A DNA stretch of 36,489 nt from Alistipes sp. (GCA_022782405.1 JALFNK010000016.1:1-36489), one strand, 5' to 3'; positions 1 to 8,374 are shown, numbered from the stretch's first letter. Numbers and translations are program-made. The notes: generated by a model not told the origin, from the letters alone.

Positions 1-322
1 TCCGCTACCGATTACCTCTCCGCCGGACCCGACCGACGGCAGTCTCTTTTCTGCCCCCTCCGACCTCTTCACGATCCGGTCTCCGAACACAGACACAGTG
101 CGCACATTCTCTGCCCGCATCCCGCTTAACGCGCAAGTGGGACGAAAAGATGCGGATAATACGGCCTCTGTTTCTTGCTGCGATGTATGAAAAATTTCCT
201 CAATGCCGGTTCTGTACCAGTATGAAGCCGGTCTTGAAGCTGATCGTTGTTTGCAGCTTTTCTCCCTGTTTCGAAAATATTGTTTATCTTTACCGCAAGC
301 GGATAAGTATACGTTTTTTAAG
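1..322. other. Window-edge leader, gene content uncertain
   Basis: No gene can be assigned with confidence. Two readings of the left part are open. On the plus strand a frame runs from base 2 to a TGA at 188-190, which would be the tail of a gene starting outside the window; it is rich in Pro, Ser, Thr and Asp. On the minus strand an ATG at 120-118 opens a frame that runs off the left edge and looks somewhat more like ordinary protein. Both use the same wobble positions, so codon bias does not separate them. Bases 191-322 look like the promoter and leader of the acetyltransferase gene, with TATCTTTA at 285-292 resembling the Bacteroidota -7 box TAnnTTTG. Confidence 0.3.
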
Positions 323-1231
323 ATGAAATTCGAGCGGATCAGAAGCGATAAAAAGCGCTATATGGATTTGCTGTTGCTCGCCGACGAACAGGAATCCATG
401 ATCGACCGTTATCTGGAGCGGGGCGAGATGTTCGTCTTGCAGGCCGATGACGGTGAATCCGTATGTGTTGCTGTTGTAACCGATGAGGGAGGCGGCATCT
501 GTGAACTCAAGAATATTGCCGTGGTTCCGACATTTCAAGGAAGAGGCTACGGTTGTATGATGGTTGAGTATTTGTGTCGACGCTATGGCGATAATTTTGT
601 TTCCATGACGGTCGGTACCGGTGAGAGTACGAAAACAGTATCCTTTTATAAGAAATGCGGCTTTGTTTATTCGCATTCGGTGCCGGATTTCTTCACGCTT
701 CATTACGACCATCCGATTGTGGAGGATGGGCGTATTTTGAGCGATATGCTCTATTTTCGCAAAAGGATCGCTCGTCCAACCGTTTTCCGCGAAGTCAAGC
801 GGACCGATGAGTGTATAACGGAGCTTCTGCAATTGTGGAATGAATCCGTACGGGTAAGCCACCATTTCCTTACCGAAGCGGATATTGAGCGTTTGACGCC
901 GTTTGTATGTCAAGCGCTCCGTACAGTCGCCGCTCTTGTTATTGCCTGTCATGGAAGCCGCATCATCGGATTTATCGGCATGGAGCATCGGAAGATCGAG
1001 ATGCTGTTTGTGTCGCCCGATTATTTGGGTTGTGGTTTCGGACGGATGTTGGTCGATGTAGCTGTCCGGGAGTATGGATGCCGTTATGTTGACGTAAATG
1101 CGCAGAATCCTCAGGCTGCGGGCTTTTACCGGCATCTTGGATTCCGCATATTCGAGCGTTCGGAAACAGACGGCCAGGGGAATCCCTTCCCTTTGCTTCG
1201 AATGAAGTTGGTGGAGCGCAATGATCTTTAG
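323..1231 (+). CDS. Tandem double-GNAT N-acetyltransferase
   Basis: A 302-residue protein with two GNAT folds, which move an acetyl group from acetyl-CoA to an amine; the substrates are unknown. The N-terminal domain (about residues 1-150) shows the acetyl-CoA loop as GRGYG and a later SFYKKCGF motif. The C-terminal domain (about 155-302) resembles the YjaB/PhnO-like group, with SVRVSHHFL near its start, GCGFGRM as CoA loop and GFYRHLGF near the end. I chose the ATG at 323 over the one at 203 because the extra 40 residues are encoded by AT-rich, promoter-like DNA and the GNAT fold begins right after 323. It is probably cytosolic and transcribed alone, ending at the hairpin at 1261. The fusion may be a gene duplication, but the two halves are quite divergent. 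Confidence 0.8.
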   Translation: MKFERIRSDKKRYMDLLLLADEQESMIDRYLERGEMFVLQADDGESVCVAVVTDEGGGICELKNIAVVPTFQGRGYGCMMVEYLCRRYGDNFVSMTVGTGESTKTVSFYKKCGFVYSHSVPDFFTLHYDHPIVEDGRILSDMLYFRKRIARPTVFREVKRTDECITELLQLWNESVRVSHHFLTEADIERLTPFVCQALRTVAALVIACHGSRIIGFIGMEHRKIEMLFVSPDYLGCGFGRMLVDVAVREYGCRYVDVNAQNPQAAGFYRHLGFRIFERSETDGQGNPFPLLRMKLVERNDL

Positions 1232-1260
1232 GCTGCGCTGGCTGCAAACGTATTTATGAA

Positions 1261-1287
1261 AAAGACACGGCCTGAAGCCGTGTCTTT
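1261..1287. terminator. Bidirectional intrinsic terminator
   Basis: An 11-bp perfect stem (AAAGACACGGC, 1261-1271, with its complement at 1277-1287) closes a 5-nt loop. T-rich runs follow on both strands (TTTGTTTTTT on plus, a short T-run on minus). It sits between the convergent acetyltransferase and oxidoreductase genes and can serve both. Confidence 0.85.
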
Positions 1288-1307
1288 CTGTTTGTTTTTT
1301 CGAAAAT

Positions 1308-2579
1308 CTATTCCAGTGCCGGCCGTTCCTCCAGGGTGATCGTTTCACCCGTCAGACGGCTTCGTTCGGCTTCGTAACAGATGCGGTGGCTTTCGACGGA
1401 GTGTTCGATCGAGGTGCGGAACCGATGCTCGCGTCGGCTCAACGTATCGACGAAATCCTCGATCAGATTGAGGTCCGAACCGGCATGAAACGGAGTTCCG
1501 AGAATGTCCGAAAAGTCATATATTTTCTCTTCCGCCCCGCGGAACTTGCAGACGCGCAACGTACGCTCGTCTCCGTCGATCTCGCCCTTCGTCAGCCGTA
1601 TGTGCGTTTCGCGCTGGTCGCCCAGGGTGAAGGTATCCATCGAGAAGGAGATCGTAACTTCGTTGTCCATCTCCATCGAGACAATCTGATGGTCCACAAC
1701 GTCGTTGTCGCAACGGAAGACGCATCGGCCGTAATTTCCGGTCCGCAGCTCGCGCAGGAGCACCTCGTCGAGCGTGGAGCCCTTCGGTACGTCGAAGTTC
1801 GAGATCCAGTCGCGCCGGTTGTAATAGAGATCCACGGCCGAATAGGGGCATTCTGCCTCATGCGGGCAGTCGATACACCGTTCGGTACTCCCTTCGGGGG
1901 CATTTTCGGGACGGTACCAGCGCAGCGATCCGAACGAAGAGAGTTTCCTGCAGCGTGCCTTGGTCAACCACAGCAGGAAGTCGATGTCGTGGCAGCACTT
2001 CGAGATGAGCATCGGATTGGTAACCTCCTCCTTGCGCCACATGCCGCGTACGAATCCGTGCGTCGTGCGGTCGAGACCTACGGAGGCGATGTGGCTGATG
2101 GAGATGATTTCGCCCAGTTCTCCAGAGTCGACGATCTCCTTGATCTTAATAAAATAGGGATGGTAGCGCAGCACATGGCATACTCCGACGATAACCCCTT
2201 TGCGTCGGGCGGCTTCTGCGATCTTACAGCATTCCGGCAGGGTCTGTGCTATTGGTTTTTCGAGCAGGATGTTGTATCCCGCCTCGATGGCCTTCATGCA
2301 GGGCTCGTAGTGCATGTTCTCCGGTGTGGCGATCAGTACGGCATCCGCCGGAATCGGTTTTTGGAAAAAGAGATCGTAATTTTCGAAGCATTGCGATGCC
2401 CCGAGCCCGAATTTTTCGGCAACAGCCTTGCGGCGGATCGGATTCAGTTCTACGACGCCGACGAGTTTGAGTCGTTCGGGATGCCTGACGGCATATTCCA
2501 GATACTTGTTGGTGCGGTTCCCGGCTCCGATAGCTACGATCGTAACAGGTCCCGCACCCGAGGATGCGGAAGTAGTCAT
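1308..2579 (-). CDS. Cytosolic Gfo/Idh/MocA-family oxidoreductase
   Basis: A 423-residue NAD(P)-dependent sugar or cyclitol dehydrogenase-type protein. Residues 12-24 carry the Rossmann glycine motif (AIGAGN) and E107-K108-P109 form the conserved EKP motif whose lysine takes part in catalysis in this family. An unusual insert has C235, C238 and C244 (CxxC-x5-C), which could bind metal. There is no signal peptide, so it is expected in the cytoplasm, unlike the Tat-exported relative at 5538. I chose the ATG at 2579; an open frame continues to 2801 but crosses a terminator and a -7 box and looks non-coding. It lies downstream of the DUF1080 operon and probably acts on sugars released by it, though it may be transcribed separately. 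The exact substrate is unknown. Confidence 0.85.
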   Translation of the reverse strand: MTTSASSGAGPVTIVAIGAGNRTNKYLEYAVRHPERLKLVGVVELNPIRRKAVAEKFGLGASQCFENYDLFFQKPIPADAVLIATPENMHYEPCMKAIEAGYNILLEKPIAQTLPECCKIAEAARRKGVIVGVCHVLRYHPYFIKIKEIVDSGELGEIISISHIASVGLDRTTHGFVRGMWRKEEVTNPMLISKCCHDIDFLLWLTKARCRKLSSFGSLRWYRPENAPEGSTERCIDCPHEAECPYSAVDLYYNRRDWISNFDVPKGSTLDEVLLRELRTGNYGRCVFRCDNDVVDHQIVSMEMDNEVTISFSMDTFTLGDQRETHIRLTKGEIDGDERTLRVCKFRGAEEKIYDFSDILGTPFHAGSDLNLIEDFVDTLSRREHRFRTSIEHSVESHRICYEAERSRLTGETITLEERPALE

Positions 2580-2646
2580 TGTTTGTTTGCGCTGGTGTGT
2601 CAAAGGGATTCTGCGGGATTGTCCCGCACAATCCGTTTTTCGCACA

Positions 2647-2654
2647 CAAATATA
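2647..2654 (-). promoter_or_regulatory. Putative -7 promoter box (TATATTTG)
   Basis: Read on the minus strand this is TATATTTG, a perfect match to the Bacteroidota TAnnTTTG box, about 68 nt upstream of the oxidoreductase start at 2579. No good TTTG element is seen 19-21 nt further upstream. It implies that this gene can be transcribed independently of the operon before it. Confidence 0.5.
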
Positions 2655-2692
2655 CGATTTTATTTCGAAACCTTTGCCTTTGCGGCATACAA

Positions 2693-2718
2693 AAAGCCCG
2701 CTCCGAAGAGCGGGCTTT
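2693..2718 (-). terminator. Intrinsic terminator of the DUF1080 operon
   Basis: An 11-bp perfect stem (AAAGCCCGCTC at 2693-2703 with 2708-2718) has a four-base loop and, on the minus strand, a T5 run directly after it. It lies 22 nt past the stop of the HEAT/DUF1080 gene. Confidence 0.9.
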
Positions 2719-2739
2719 GAATCATAGCATCCGAAGGGG

Positions 2740-5511
2740 TCAGAGCTCCTTGATACGGATGTTGCGGAACTGAATGCCGGCGCCGTGTCCCAGAAGTCCA
2801 ATGTGTCCCTTTTTGTTGAAGAGACCCGGATGGTTGCGGCCGTCGATCATGTAGGGATTCTTCGTCGATCCGTCGGGAGCCACGTTATGACCCTGGCATG
2901 CCTCGCGGATGTTTCCGTCGAGAATCACTTCGCCGTTCACCGTTACGGTGATGTGGTCGCCGACGGCGCGGATTTCCTCGACGTTCCAGCTTCCCAGTTC
3001 ACCGAACTTCACGCGCTTGGCGGGAATGACGCCGTAAACAGAGCCGTGCTGCTGATAGACCTCGATGTTCTTGTAGATCGGGTCGTCATGGTCGAGCACC
3101 TGAATCTCCATGCCGTGGAAGGCGGCATCGACGCCCATCGGGGTGCGGATTCCGATACCGTTGTTCACACCCGGGCGGATGAACGAGAACTCGAAACGGA
3201 GGATGAAGTCGCTGTATTCCTTCTTCGTGTAGAGGTTGCCGCTGCCGCCGTACTGGGCCGTTACGTCGATCGTACCGTTCAGCGGAACATAGTTGGTCGT
3301 ATTGCCGGTCCACTTCTCCATCGAGCGTCCGTCGAAGAGTACTTCGAACCCTTCTGCGGCTTCATCGGCCGGGAGCTCGAAACGGGGAGCCTCGGCATAC
3401 TTGGCCAGCAGGCCCTTGATCTCATCCACGGCATAACCTGCATCGGCATCCGTCTTGGAGAGCCCGGCGTAGATCTCCTGCGCCTTTTCCAACGCTGCTA
3501 CGACATCCTCACCGCCCTTTCCGGGATGCTTGGCCGCAATGGTCTTCACGGCAAAAGCCGCAGCTTCGGCCGTTTCGGGCGTATCGAGGTAGTTTGCGGC
3601 GACAACGATCGAGGGGAACGAGTAGGTCGAGGCGAGGGCGCGCAGCAGCTTGTTCTGCACGGCGGCCGACGGCTTGGCCTCAAGTCCTTTCCGGTAGAGG
3701 TCGGGGCGCAACTCGGGCGCTGCATGGGTGGCAACGAAATCCGTATAGCACGAAATGGCATCATCAGTCCAGACGGGGTTTGTCGTCGCCAGTTCGTAGA
3801 GTACGTCGATCATCGCGGGGTTGTCCACCTCAAGCAGGGCTGCAAATGCCTTTTCGCGATTTTCGGCGGCCAGCAGGGCATCGATTGCCTCACGGCTTCC
3901 GGATTGTGCGAGGAGCGTGTAGTAGCGCGTCTGTTCCGGAGCCGTCTTCATGCGTTCCGAAACCTTGGCATACTGTGTGGCGGGATCCTGCGAGGCAAGT
4001 GCGTTTTTCAGTGCAGCCTGGTATTTGGCGACATCCTCTCCGGATGCCTTATCCATCAGGTCGCAGAGCCGATCGAAATCGCCGATCGTGCTGACGCCCG
4101 CCAATGCTTCGATGGCAGCGGCACTCACGGCCTTGTCATCCGATGCGAGCAGGGCGAACACCTTGTCCGAAGCCTTTGAGATGCGGCGGGCTGCAACCAG
4201 TTCCAGTGCCTGAACCTGCGTTTCGGGCGCCGCGTCGAGGGCTGCGATCAGACCTTCGTTCACCGAGCCGTTGAAGGCTCGGAGTGCAGCATTTGCCTCT
4301 GCGGCATGTGCACCGCCCAGCTGGGCAATCAGCGCTTCGAGAGCAGCATTGCCGCCGATCTTTCCGGCAGCACGGATGGCTGCAGTCGCCAGCTCCTCAT
4401 CGCTCGATCCGATCATGGCGACAATTACATCGATCTGCGAGGTGGCATGACGTGCTCCCAACCAGTTTACGATGTCCGTGCGGGCTGTTTCCGGCAGCGA
4501 CGGCATCTTCTTGACCACGGCGGCATAGAGCGCCTCATCGGCAAAGTCGTTCGCATAGTCGAGAGCAGCACCGCGGTATTCGCGGTTCGCGTCGTTCAAC
4601 GCTGCGAGCAGATTCTGCGTGCGCTTCTTGGCGTCGTATTTGAGCAGTACCTCCAGCGAGGCGGCGCGTACGTTCGTGCGTGCCGTGGCCTTTGCCAGCG
4701 ACTTGGCTGCGGCGAGCGCGCTCTTTACATCGCCCTGTTCTGCCAAGCGGTTCACAAGACGGATGTAGGCACTCGTGGCGTCGCTCGGCGTAAAGTCATA
4801 GTCCGAGGCCGCCGCTGCGTCTGCCAGTACCTTGAGCGAAGCCTTGCTGCCGCAGGCTGCCAATGCGTTGTAGATCGCCTCTTTGGTCATGGTGTCGGTC
4901 TGGTAATCCGTGAGCCAGGAGAGGAGAATATCCTCGGCCCCTTCGCTCGGTCGCTTCGAGGCGGCGTATGCCAGCAGAGCTGTCGGCTTTTCGGTCTCCT
5001 GCATCAGCTGAAGGATCGTCCCTTCCGATGCCGGGGTCGAGATGAGTCCGCGGATTGCGGCGTCGGCAAGATATTCATCGTTGGCATATTTCACGAATAC
5101 GTCGACATCTTCCGCTGTCGAGCAGAGCTGCAGCAGCGAAAGCAGGAAGGCTTGGTTGGGTTTGTCCGTGCAGGCGGCAATGCCTTCGGCAAGGCCCTTG
5201 CGAACCTCGGCGCGGGCAGCTTCGCGGCCTTCGGCCGTTACATAACTGGCGACGCCGTTCAGCGCATATTCGACGATAGCATTCTGTCCCTGGTCTGCGG
5301 GGACGAGCATGCCGGCCAGCTCGCTGATGCCCTGGGCACCGGTCGATGCCAGCTCCTGCATGAGTGTGTTGTATACGTCCGATGTCTCGGCCGGAAGTTG
5401 GGCCAGAGCATCGGCAATGATCGTCGTGGCGGTTCGTTGCCGGGCATCCTGCGCTTCGGTCGTGAAAGGCACGAGGATGCAGGCCAGCAATATGATGAGT
5501 AATTTCTTCAT
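2740..5511 (-). CDS. Exported HEAT-repeat protein with C-terminal DUF1080 (3-keto-disaccharide hydrolase) domain
   Basis: A 923-residue protein with an N-terminal signal peptide (KK, then a hydrophobic stretch, probable cleavage after about residue 20). Residues about 30-690 are Ala/Leu-rich helical repeats of HEAT/PBS-lyase type, visible as recurring segments such as AALEALIAQLGG and AAIRAAGKIGG. Residues about 718-923 form a concanavalin-like DUF1080 domain starting GFEVLFDGRSMEKW and ending GIQFRNIRIKEL. DUF1080 (PF06439) is associated with cleavage of 3-keto-glycosides. The repeats may scaffold partners or bind glycan; that is inference. The ATG at 5511 gives the signal peptide directly; ATGs at 5520 and 5550 only add polar residues. 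It is the last gene of a tight operon, 26 bp after the Tat-exported oxidoreductase. Confidence 0.88.
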   Translation of the reverse strand: MKKLLIILLACILVPFTTEAQDARQRTATTIIADALAQLPAETSDVYNTLMQELASTGAQGISELAGMLVPADQGQNAIVEYALNGVASYVTAEGREAARAEVRKGLAEGIAACTDKPNQAFLLSLLQLCSTAEDVDVFVKYANDEYLADAAIRGLISTPASEGTILQLMQETEKPTALLAYAASKRPSEGAEDILLSWLTDYQTDTMTKEAIYNALAACGSKASLKVLADAAAASDYDFTPSDATSAYIRLVNRLAEQGDVKSALAAAKSLAKATARTNVRAASLEVLLKYDAKKRTQNLLAALNDANREYRGAALDYANDFADEALYAAVVKKMPSLPETARTDIVNWLGARHATSQIDVIVAMIGSSDEELATAAIRAAGKIGGNAALEALIAQLGGAHAAEANAALRAFNGSVNEGLIAALDAAPETQVQALELVAARRISKASDKVFALLASDDKAVSAAAIEALAGVSTIGDFDRLCDLMDKASGEDVAKYQAALKNALASQDPATQYAKVSERMKTAPEQTRYYTLLAQSGSREAIDALLAAENREKAFAALLEVDNPAMIDVLYELATTNPVWTDDAISCYTDFVATHAAPELRPDLYRKGLEAKPSAAVQNKLLRALASTYSFPSIVVAANYLDTPETAEAAAFAVKTIAAKHPGKGGEDVVAALEKAQEIYAGLSKTDADAGYAVDEIKGLLAKYAEAPRFELPADEAAEGFEVLFDGRSMEKWTGNTTNYVPLNGTIDVTAQYGGSGNLYTKKEYSDFILRFEFSFIRPGVNNGIGIRTPMGVDAAFHGMEIQVLDHDDPIYKNIEVYQQHGSVYGVIPAKRVKFGELGSWNVEEIRAVGDHITVTVNGEVILDGNIREACQGHNVAPDGSTKNPYMIDGRNHPGLFNKKGHIGLLGHGAGIQFRNIRIKEL

Positions 5512-5537
5512 GGTGTACATGTTTTGAGCGTTACGGA

Positions 5538-6821
5538 TCAGATTTTCCACGGTGCACGCATCGGCTGATCGATCAGTCGGTTGGCAGCATCGTCATTGAC
5601 GAAGAGTTGCTTTTGGGGATCGAAGTGCAGCGTACGGTTCAGCCGCAGGGCGCAGAGAGCCATGTTCACGAGCGTGGCGCTGTGGTACCCCTTGACCTCG
5701 TCCAGTGCGAAGCGTTCGCGGTTGCGGACGCACTGGATGAAATCGGTGTTCTGAGGTTCCGGATCAGGCAGCTCGGCGAGTTTGTTCATGACATCCGGAA
5801 TCGTGCATTCGAATCCTTTGTACACCTTGCCTTTCGGACCTTCGATGTAGGGCACCTTGCCCAGGCTCTCGTAACCTTCACCTTCGAGTACGATCTGGCA
5901 GCCGTCCTCATAGGTATAGACGATCTTGCGCCAGATGCCGATGGCATCGGGATGCTGCTGCGGAGCATCCACTTCGACCTTTACGGGCGAGGTGTTGTCT
6001 TTGCCGAGCAGGTACTGTACGGGGTCCATGTAATGCTGGCCCATATCGCCCAAGCCGCCGCCGTCGTAGTCCCAGTATCCGCGGAAGGTCTGGTGTGTAC
6101 GGTGTACGTTGTAGGGCTTGTAGGGGGCCGGACCGAGCCAGAGGTCGTAGTCCAGTGCCGCAGGTACGGGCTGCGGGGTGAGGTTTTCCTTGCCCACCCA
6201 GAAGAATTTCCAGGTGAATCCCGTGGCACCCGAAATGGTAACCTTCAGGGGCCATCCGAGCATGCCGCTGTCCACGAGTTTCTTCAGCGGCTCGACGGTC
6301 GTGCCGAGTCCGTAGAAGGTGTCGGTGAAGCGGAACCAGGTGTTCAGACGGAAGATGCGTCCGTTCTGCTTGACGGCCTCCATGACACGTTTGCCCTCGC
6401 CGATGGTTCGGGTCATGGGTTTCTCGCACCAGATATCCTTTCCTGCGCGTGCGGCCTCTACGGCCATGATGCCGTGCCAGTGGGGCGGGGTGGCGATGTG
6501 GACGATATCGACGTTCGGGTCGTTGATCAGATCGCGGTAGAAATGATAGGTTTTGAGCGTCTGGCCGAATTTCTGCTTGCCCAGCTCCAGGGCGCTTGCC
6601 AGATGGTCCTTGTCGACGTCGCAGATGGCTACCAGACGGCAACGCTCATCGCTGGTGAAGTGGTAGCTCGTGCGGCCGATGCCGCCGACGCCGATGATAC
6701 CTTTCGTTAGCTGGTCGCTCGGAGCGACGTGCTTCGGCCCTCCCAATACCCGGCTCGGGACAATCGTCAGCAGAGCCAGACCGCCGGCCGTCTTGAGGAA
6801 GTTTCTTCTATTGATTCCCAT
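5538..6821 (-). CDS. Tat-exported Gfo/Idh/MocA-family oxidoreductase
   Basis: A 427-residue protein. Residues 5-10 (RRNFLK), followed by a hydrophobic stretch, are a twin-arginine signal, so the enzyme is likely exported folded with its nicotinamide cofactor bound. The Rossmann motif GVGGIG is at 44-49 and the catalytic-type EKP motif at E133-K134-P135. A GGGLGDMGQH segment further on supplies the usual conserved histidine. In this family such proteins oxidise or reduce sugar hydroxyls; flanked by two DUF1080 proteins, the likely role is oxidation of a glycoside at C3 in the periplasm. It sits 33 bp after the double-DUF1080 gene and 26 bp before the HEAT/DUF1080 gene, which indicates one transcript. 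Substrate and means of cofactor recycling are not visible. Confidence 0.88.
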   Translation of the reverse strand: MGINRRNFLKTAGGLALLTIVPSRVLGGPKHVAPSDQLTKGIIGVGGIGRTSYHFTSDERCRLVAICDVDKDHLASALELGKQKFGQTLKTYHFYRDLINDPNVDIVHIATPPHWHGIMAVEAARAGKDIWCEKPMTRTIGEGKRVMEAVKQNGRIFRLNTWFRFTDTFYGLGTTVEPLKKLVDSGMLGWPLKVTISGATGFTWKFFWVGKENLTPQPVPAALDYDLWLGPAPYKPYNVHRTHQTFRGYWDYDGGGLGDMGQHYMDPVQYLLGKDNTSPVKVEVDAPQQHPDAIGIWRKIVYTYEDGCQIVLEGEGYESLGKVPYIEGPKGKVYKGFECTIPDVMNKLAELPDPEPQNTDFIQCVRNRERFALDEVKGYHSATLVNMALCALRLNRTLHFDPQKQLFVNDDAANRLIDQPMRAPWKI

Positions 6822-6854
6822 TGGTAATTCTTGTTTTCCAGGTTTTCAGATTTG

Positions 6855-8159
6855 TTACAGTTCGATGAGCTTGAGGTTGCGCCACTGTACCTTGATGCCA
6901 CCTCCGTCGTGGATCTGGAGGGCGATACGGCCCTGTGCGGCGCCGATTTTCGCATCGTGGAAGTCCACCATTTCTTCGCCGTTGAGCCAGGTCTGGATGT
7001 GGTCGCCTTCGACGCGCAGGCGCAGCGTGTTCCAGTCGCCTTCCTTGAGGATCGACTCCTTCTCCTCGGGAATCTGCACGAGCCAGCCGCGGCCGTAGGA
7101 CTCATAGATACCTGCCGTGTCGCAATTTTTGGGTGCCACCTCGCACTGCCATCCGTGTACCTTTGCATCGGGTTCTACGAACGAGCGGAAGAATACGCCC
7201 GAGTTACCGTTGGCAAGCTGCTTGAACTCCACCGTCAGGTCGAAATCATTATAATATTCGCGCGTAGCGAGGTATCCGTACTGCTTGTCGGGACCGCTCT
7301 CGCAAACGAGCAGGCCATCCTTGTCTACGTACCACTTCTCGGTTCCGTAAGCCTCCCAGCCGGTGAGGTCCTTACCGTTGAAGAGCGTAACCTCCTTGCC
7401 GGCCTTGCGGGGCAGCTCCTTGATCTTGATGTTGCGGAACGAAGCGGGGTATCCGTGGTCCTGGAGGCAGATCACGCCCTTGCGAGCCAGACCGTATTCG
7501 GGAGCGGTCTCCCACTTGCCGCTGTGCTTGCGGGCGAACCAGTCATCGGTCCAGGCCTCGAACTCGAGGATCTTCTTGCCGTTGAGCCAGTGCTCTACGT
7601 GTCCGTTGTCGAATACGATGCGCGAGGAGTTCCACTCACCCTGCGGATTGACCTGCATGGCGGCCTTGTCGGGCAGGTGCATGGCATAGTCGACGCCCAG
7701 ACGCTGCCACTCTTCGAGTTTCGTGGGTGCGTTGTCCTCTTCCCAACCCTCCTCATCGATGAGCTGGTATTCCGGACCGGTAACGTAAGGCACCTTGAAA
7801 TAGGGATCCTCGACGACATGGTAGAGCATGCCGCTGTTTCCGCCATGGGAGAGTTTCCAGTCCCAGTCGAGGATGAAGTTTTCGTACTGTTTCTTGGTAA
7901 CGATGTAACCCGAAAGGTCGCTGCCGTCGCCGTTCGCCTGAATGCATCCGTCTACGACATGCCAGGGCTGCGTGAGCGAATCCCCGTTAAAGTCTTTCCA
8001 CTGATCGAGGCTTTTGCCGTCGAAGAGGAGTTCCCATCCGTCAGCAATTTCCGCTTCCGTCAGCGTGTTCTGCTTCGGGGCGCAGGAGGTCAGTCCGGCG
8101 GAGAGCATGGCGGCTCCGCACAACGAACCGATGAGGTTTTTGGTCGTTAAAAGTTTCAT
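6855..8159 (-). CDS. Lipoprotein with two DUF1080 (3-keto-disaccharide hydrolase) domains
   Basis: A 434-residue lipoprotein. The N-terminus is a type II signal peptide with lipobox LTSC and lipidated C26. Two DUF1080 domains follow in tandem: about residues 40-249 (GWELLFDGKSLDQW to FRNIKIKEL) and about 256-434 (EVTLFNGKDLTGW to WRNLKLIEL). Each has the NSG motif (GGNSGMLYH, NGNSGVFFR) and a WLNG motif typical of the family. The predicted role is cleavage of 3-keto-glycosides at the cell envelope. It is the first gene of the operon with the Tat-exported oxidoreductase and HEAT/DUF1080 protein, behind the promoter at 8242-8273. I chose the ATG at 8159 because it gives the signal peptide; the frame upstream overlaps the untranslated leader. 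Two domains of different sequence may handle different substrates or steps. Confidence 0.9.
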   Translation of the reverse strand: MKLLTTKNLIGSLCGAAMLSAGLTSCAPKQNTLTEAEIADGWELLFDGKSLDQWKDFNGDSLTQPWHVVDGCIQANGDGSDLSGYIVTKKQYENFILDWDWKLSHGGNSGMLYHVVEDPYFKVPYVTGPEYQLIDEEGWEEDNAPTKLEEWQRLGVDYAMHLPDKAAMQVNPQGEWNSSRIVFDNGHVEHWLNGKKILEFEAWTDDWFARKHSGKWETAPEYGLARKGVICLQDHGYPASFRNIKIKELPRKAGKEVTLFNGKDLTGWEAYGTEKWYVDKDGLLVCESGPDKQYGYLATREYYNDFDLTVEFKQLANGNSGVFFRSFVEPDAKVHGWQCEVAPKNCDTAGIYESYGRGWLVQIPEEKESILKEGDWNTLRLRVEGDHIQTWLNGEEMVDFHDAKIGAAQGRIALQIHDGGGIKVQWRNLKLIEL

Positions 8160-8241
8160 AGCAGATTTTGATTTTGGTTGAAACATTCGGAATTTTCTTG
8201 TTGTTCGCAAGGTTGAAAATAATCTTTTGCCTGTATGAGGA

Positions 8242-8273
8242 CAAAATTAAAATCTTTTTTTATCGTAACCAAA
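8242..8273 (-). promoter_or_regulatory. Promoter of the DUF1080/oxidoreductase operon
   Basis: On the minus strand TTTG (8273-8270), a 20-nt spacer and TAATTTTG (8249-8242) match the full Bacteroidota consensus TTTG-N19-21-TAnnTTTG. The start site would be near 8235, giving a leader of about 75 nt before the ATG at 8159. Confidence 0.75.
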
Positions 8274-8309
8274 TGAAACATGTTAAAAAACGTTTCGATA
8301 CATGAAAAA

Positions 8310-8348
8310 AGACGCGGGATTCCGGATTGTTCCCGAAATTCCGCGTCT
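8310..8348 (-). terminator. Intrinsic terminator of the CoA-transferase gene
   Basis: AGACGCGG at the left pairs with CCGCGTCT at the right, and a partly paired extension closes the loop. On the minus strand a T-run (TTTTTTC) follows at once. It lies 26 nt past the stop of the CoA-transferase gene. Confidence 0.8.
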
Positions 8349-8374
8349 GGATATGAATTCGTAATCTTCAGCGA

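Noticed and set aside
2785..5502. Long plus-strand frames opposite the HEAT/DUF1080 gene (2785-4179 and 4306-5502)
   Set aside because: They mirror the Ala/Glu-rich repeats and have no family features; the minus-strand frame has a signal peptide and recognisable domains.
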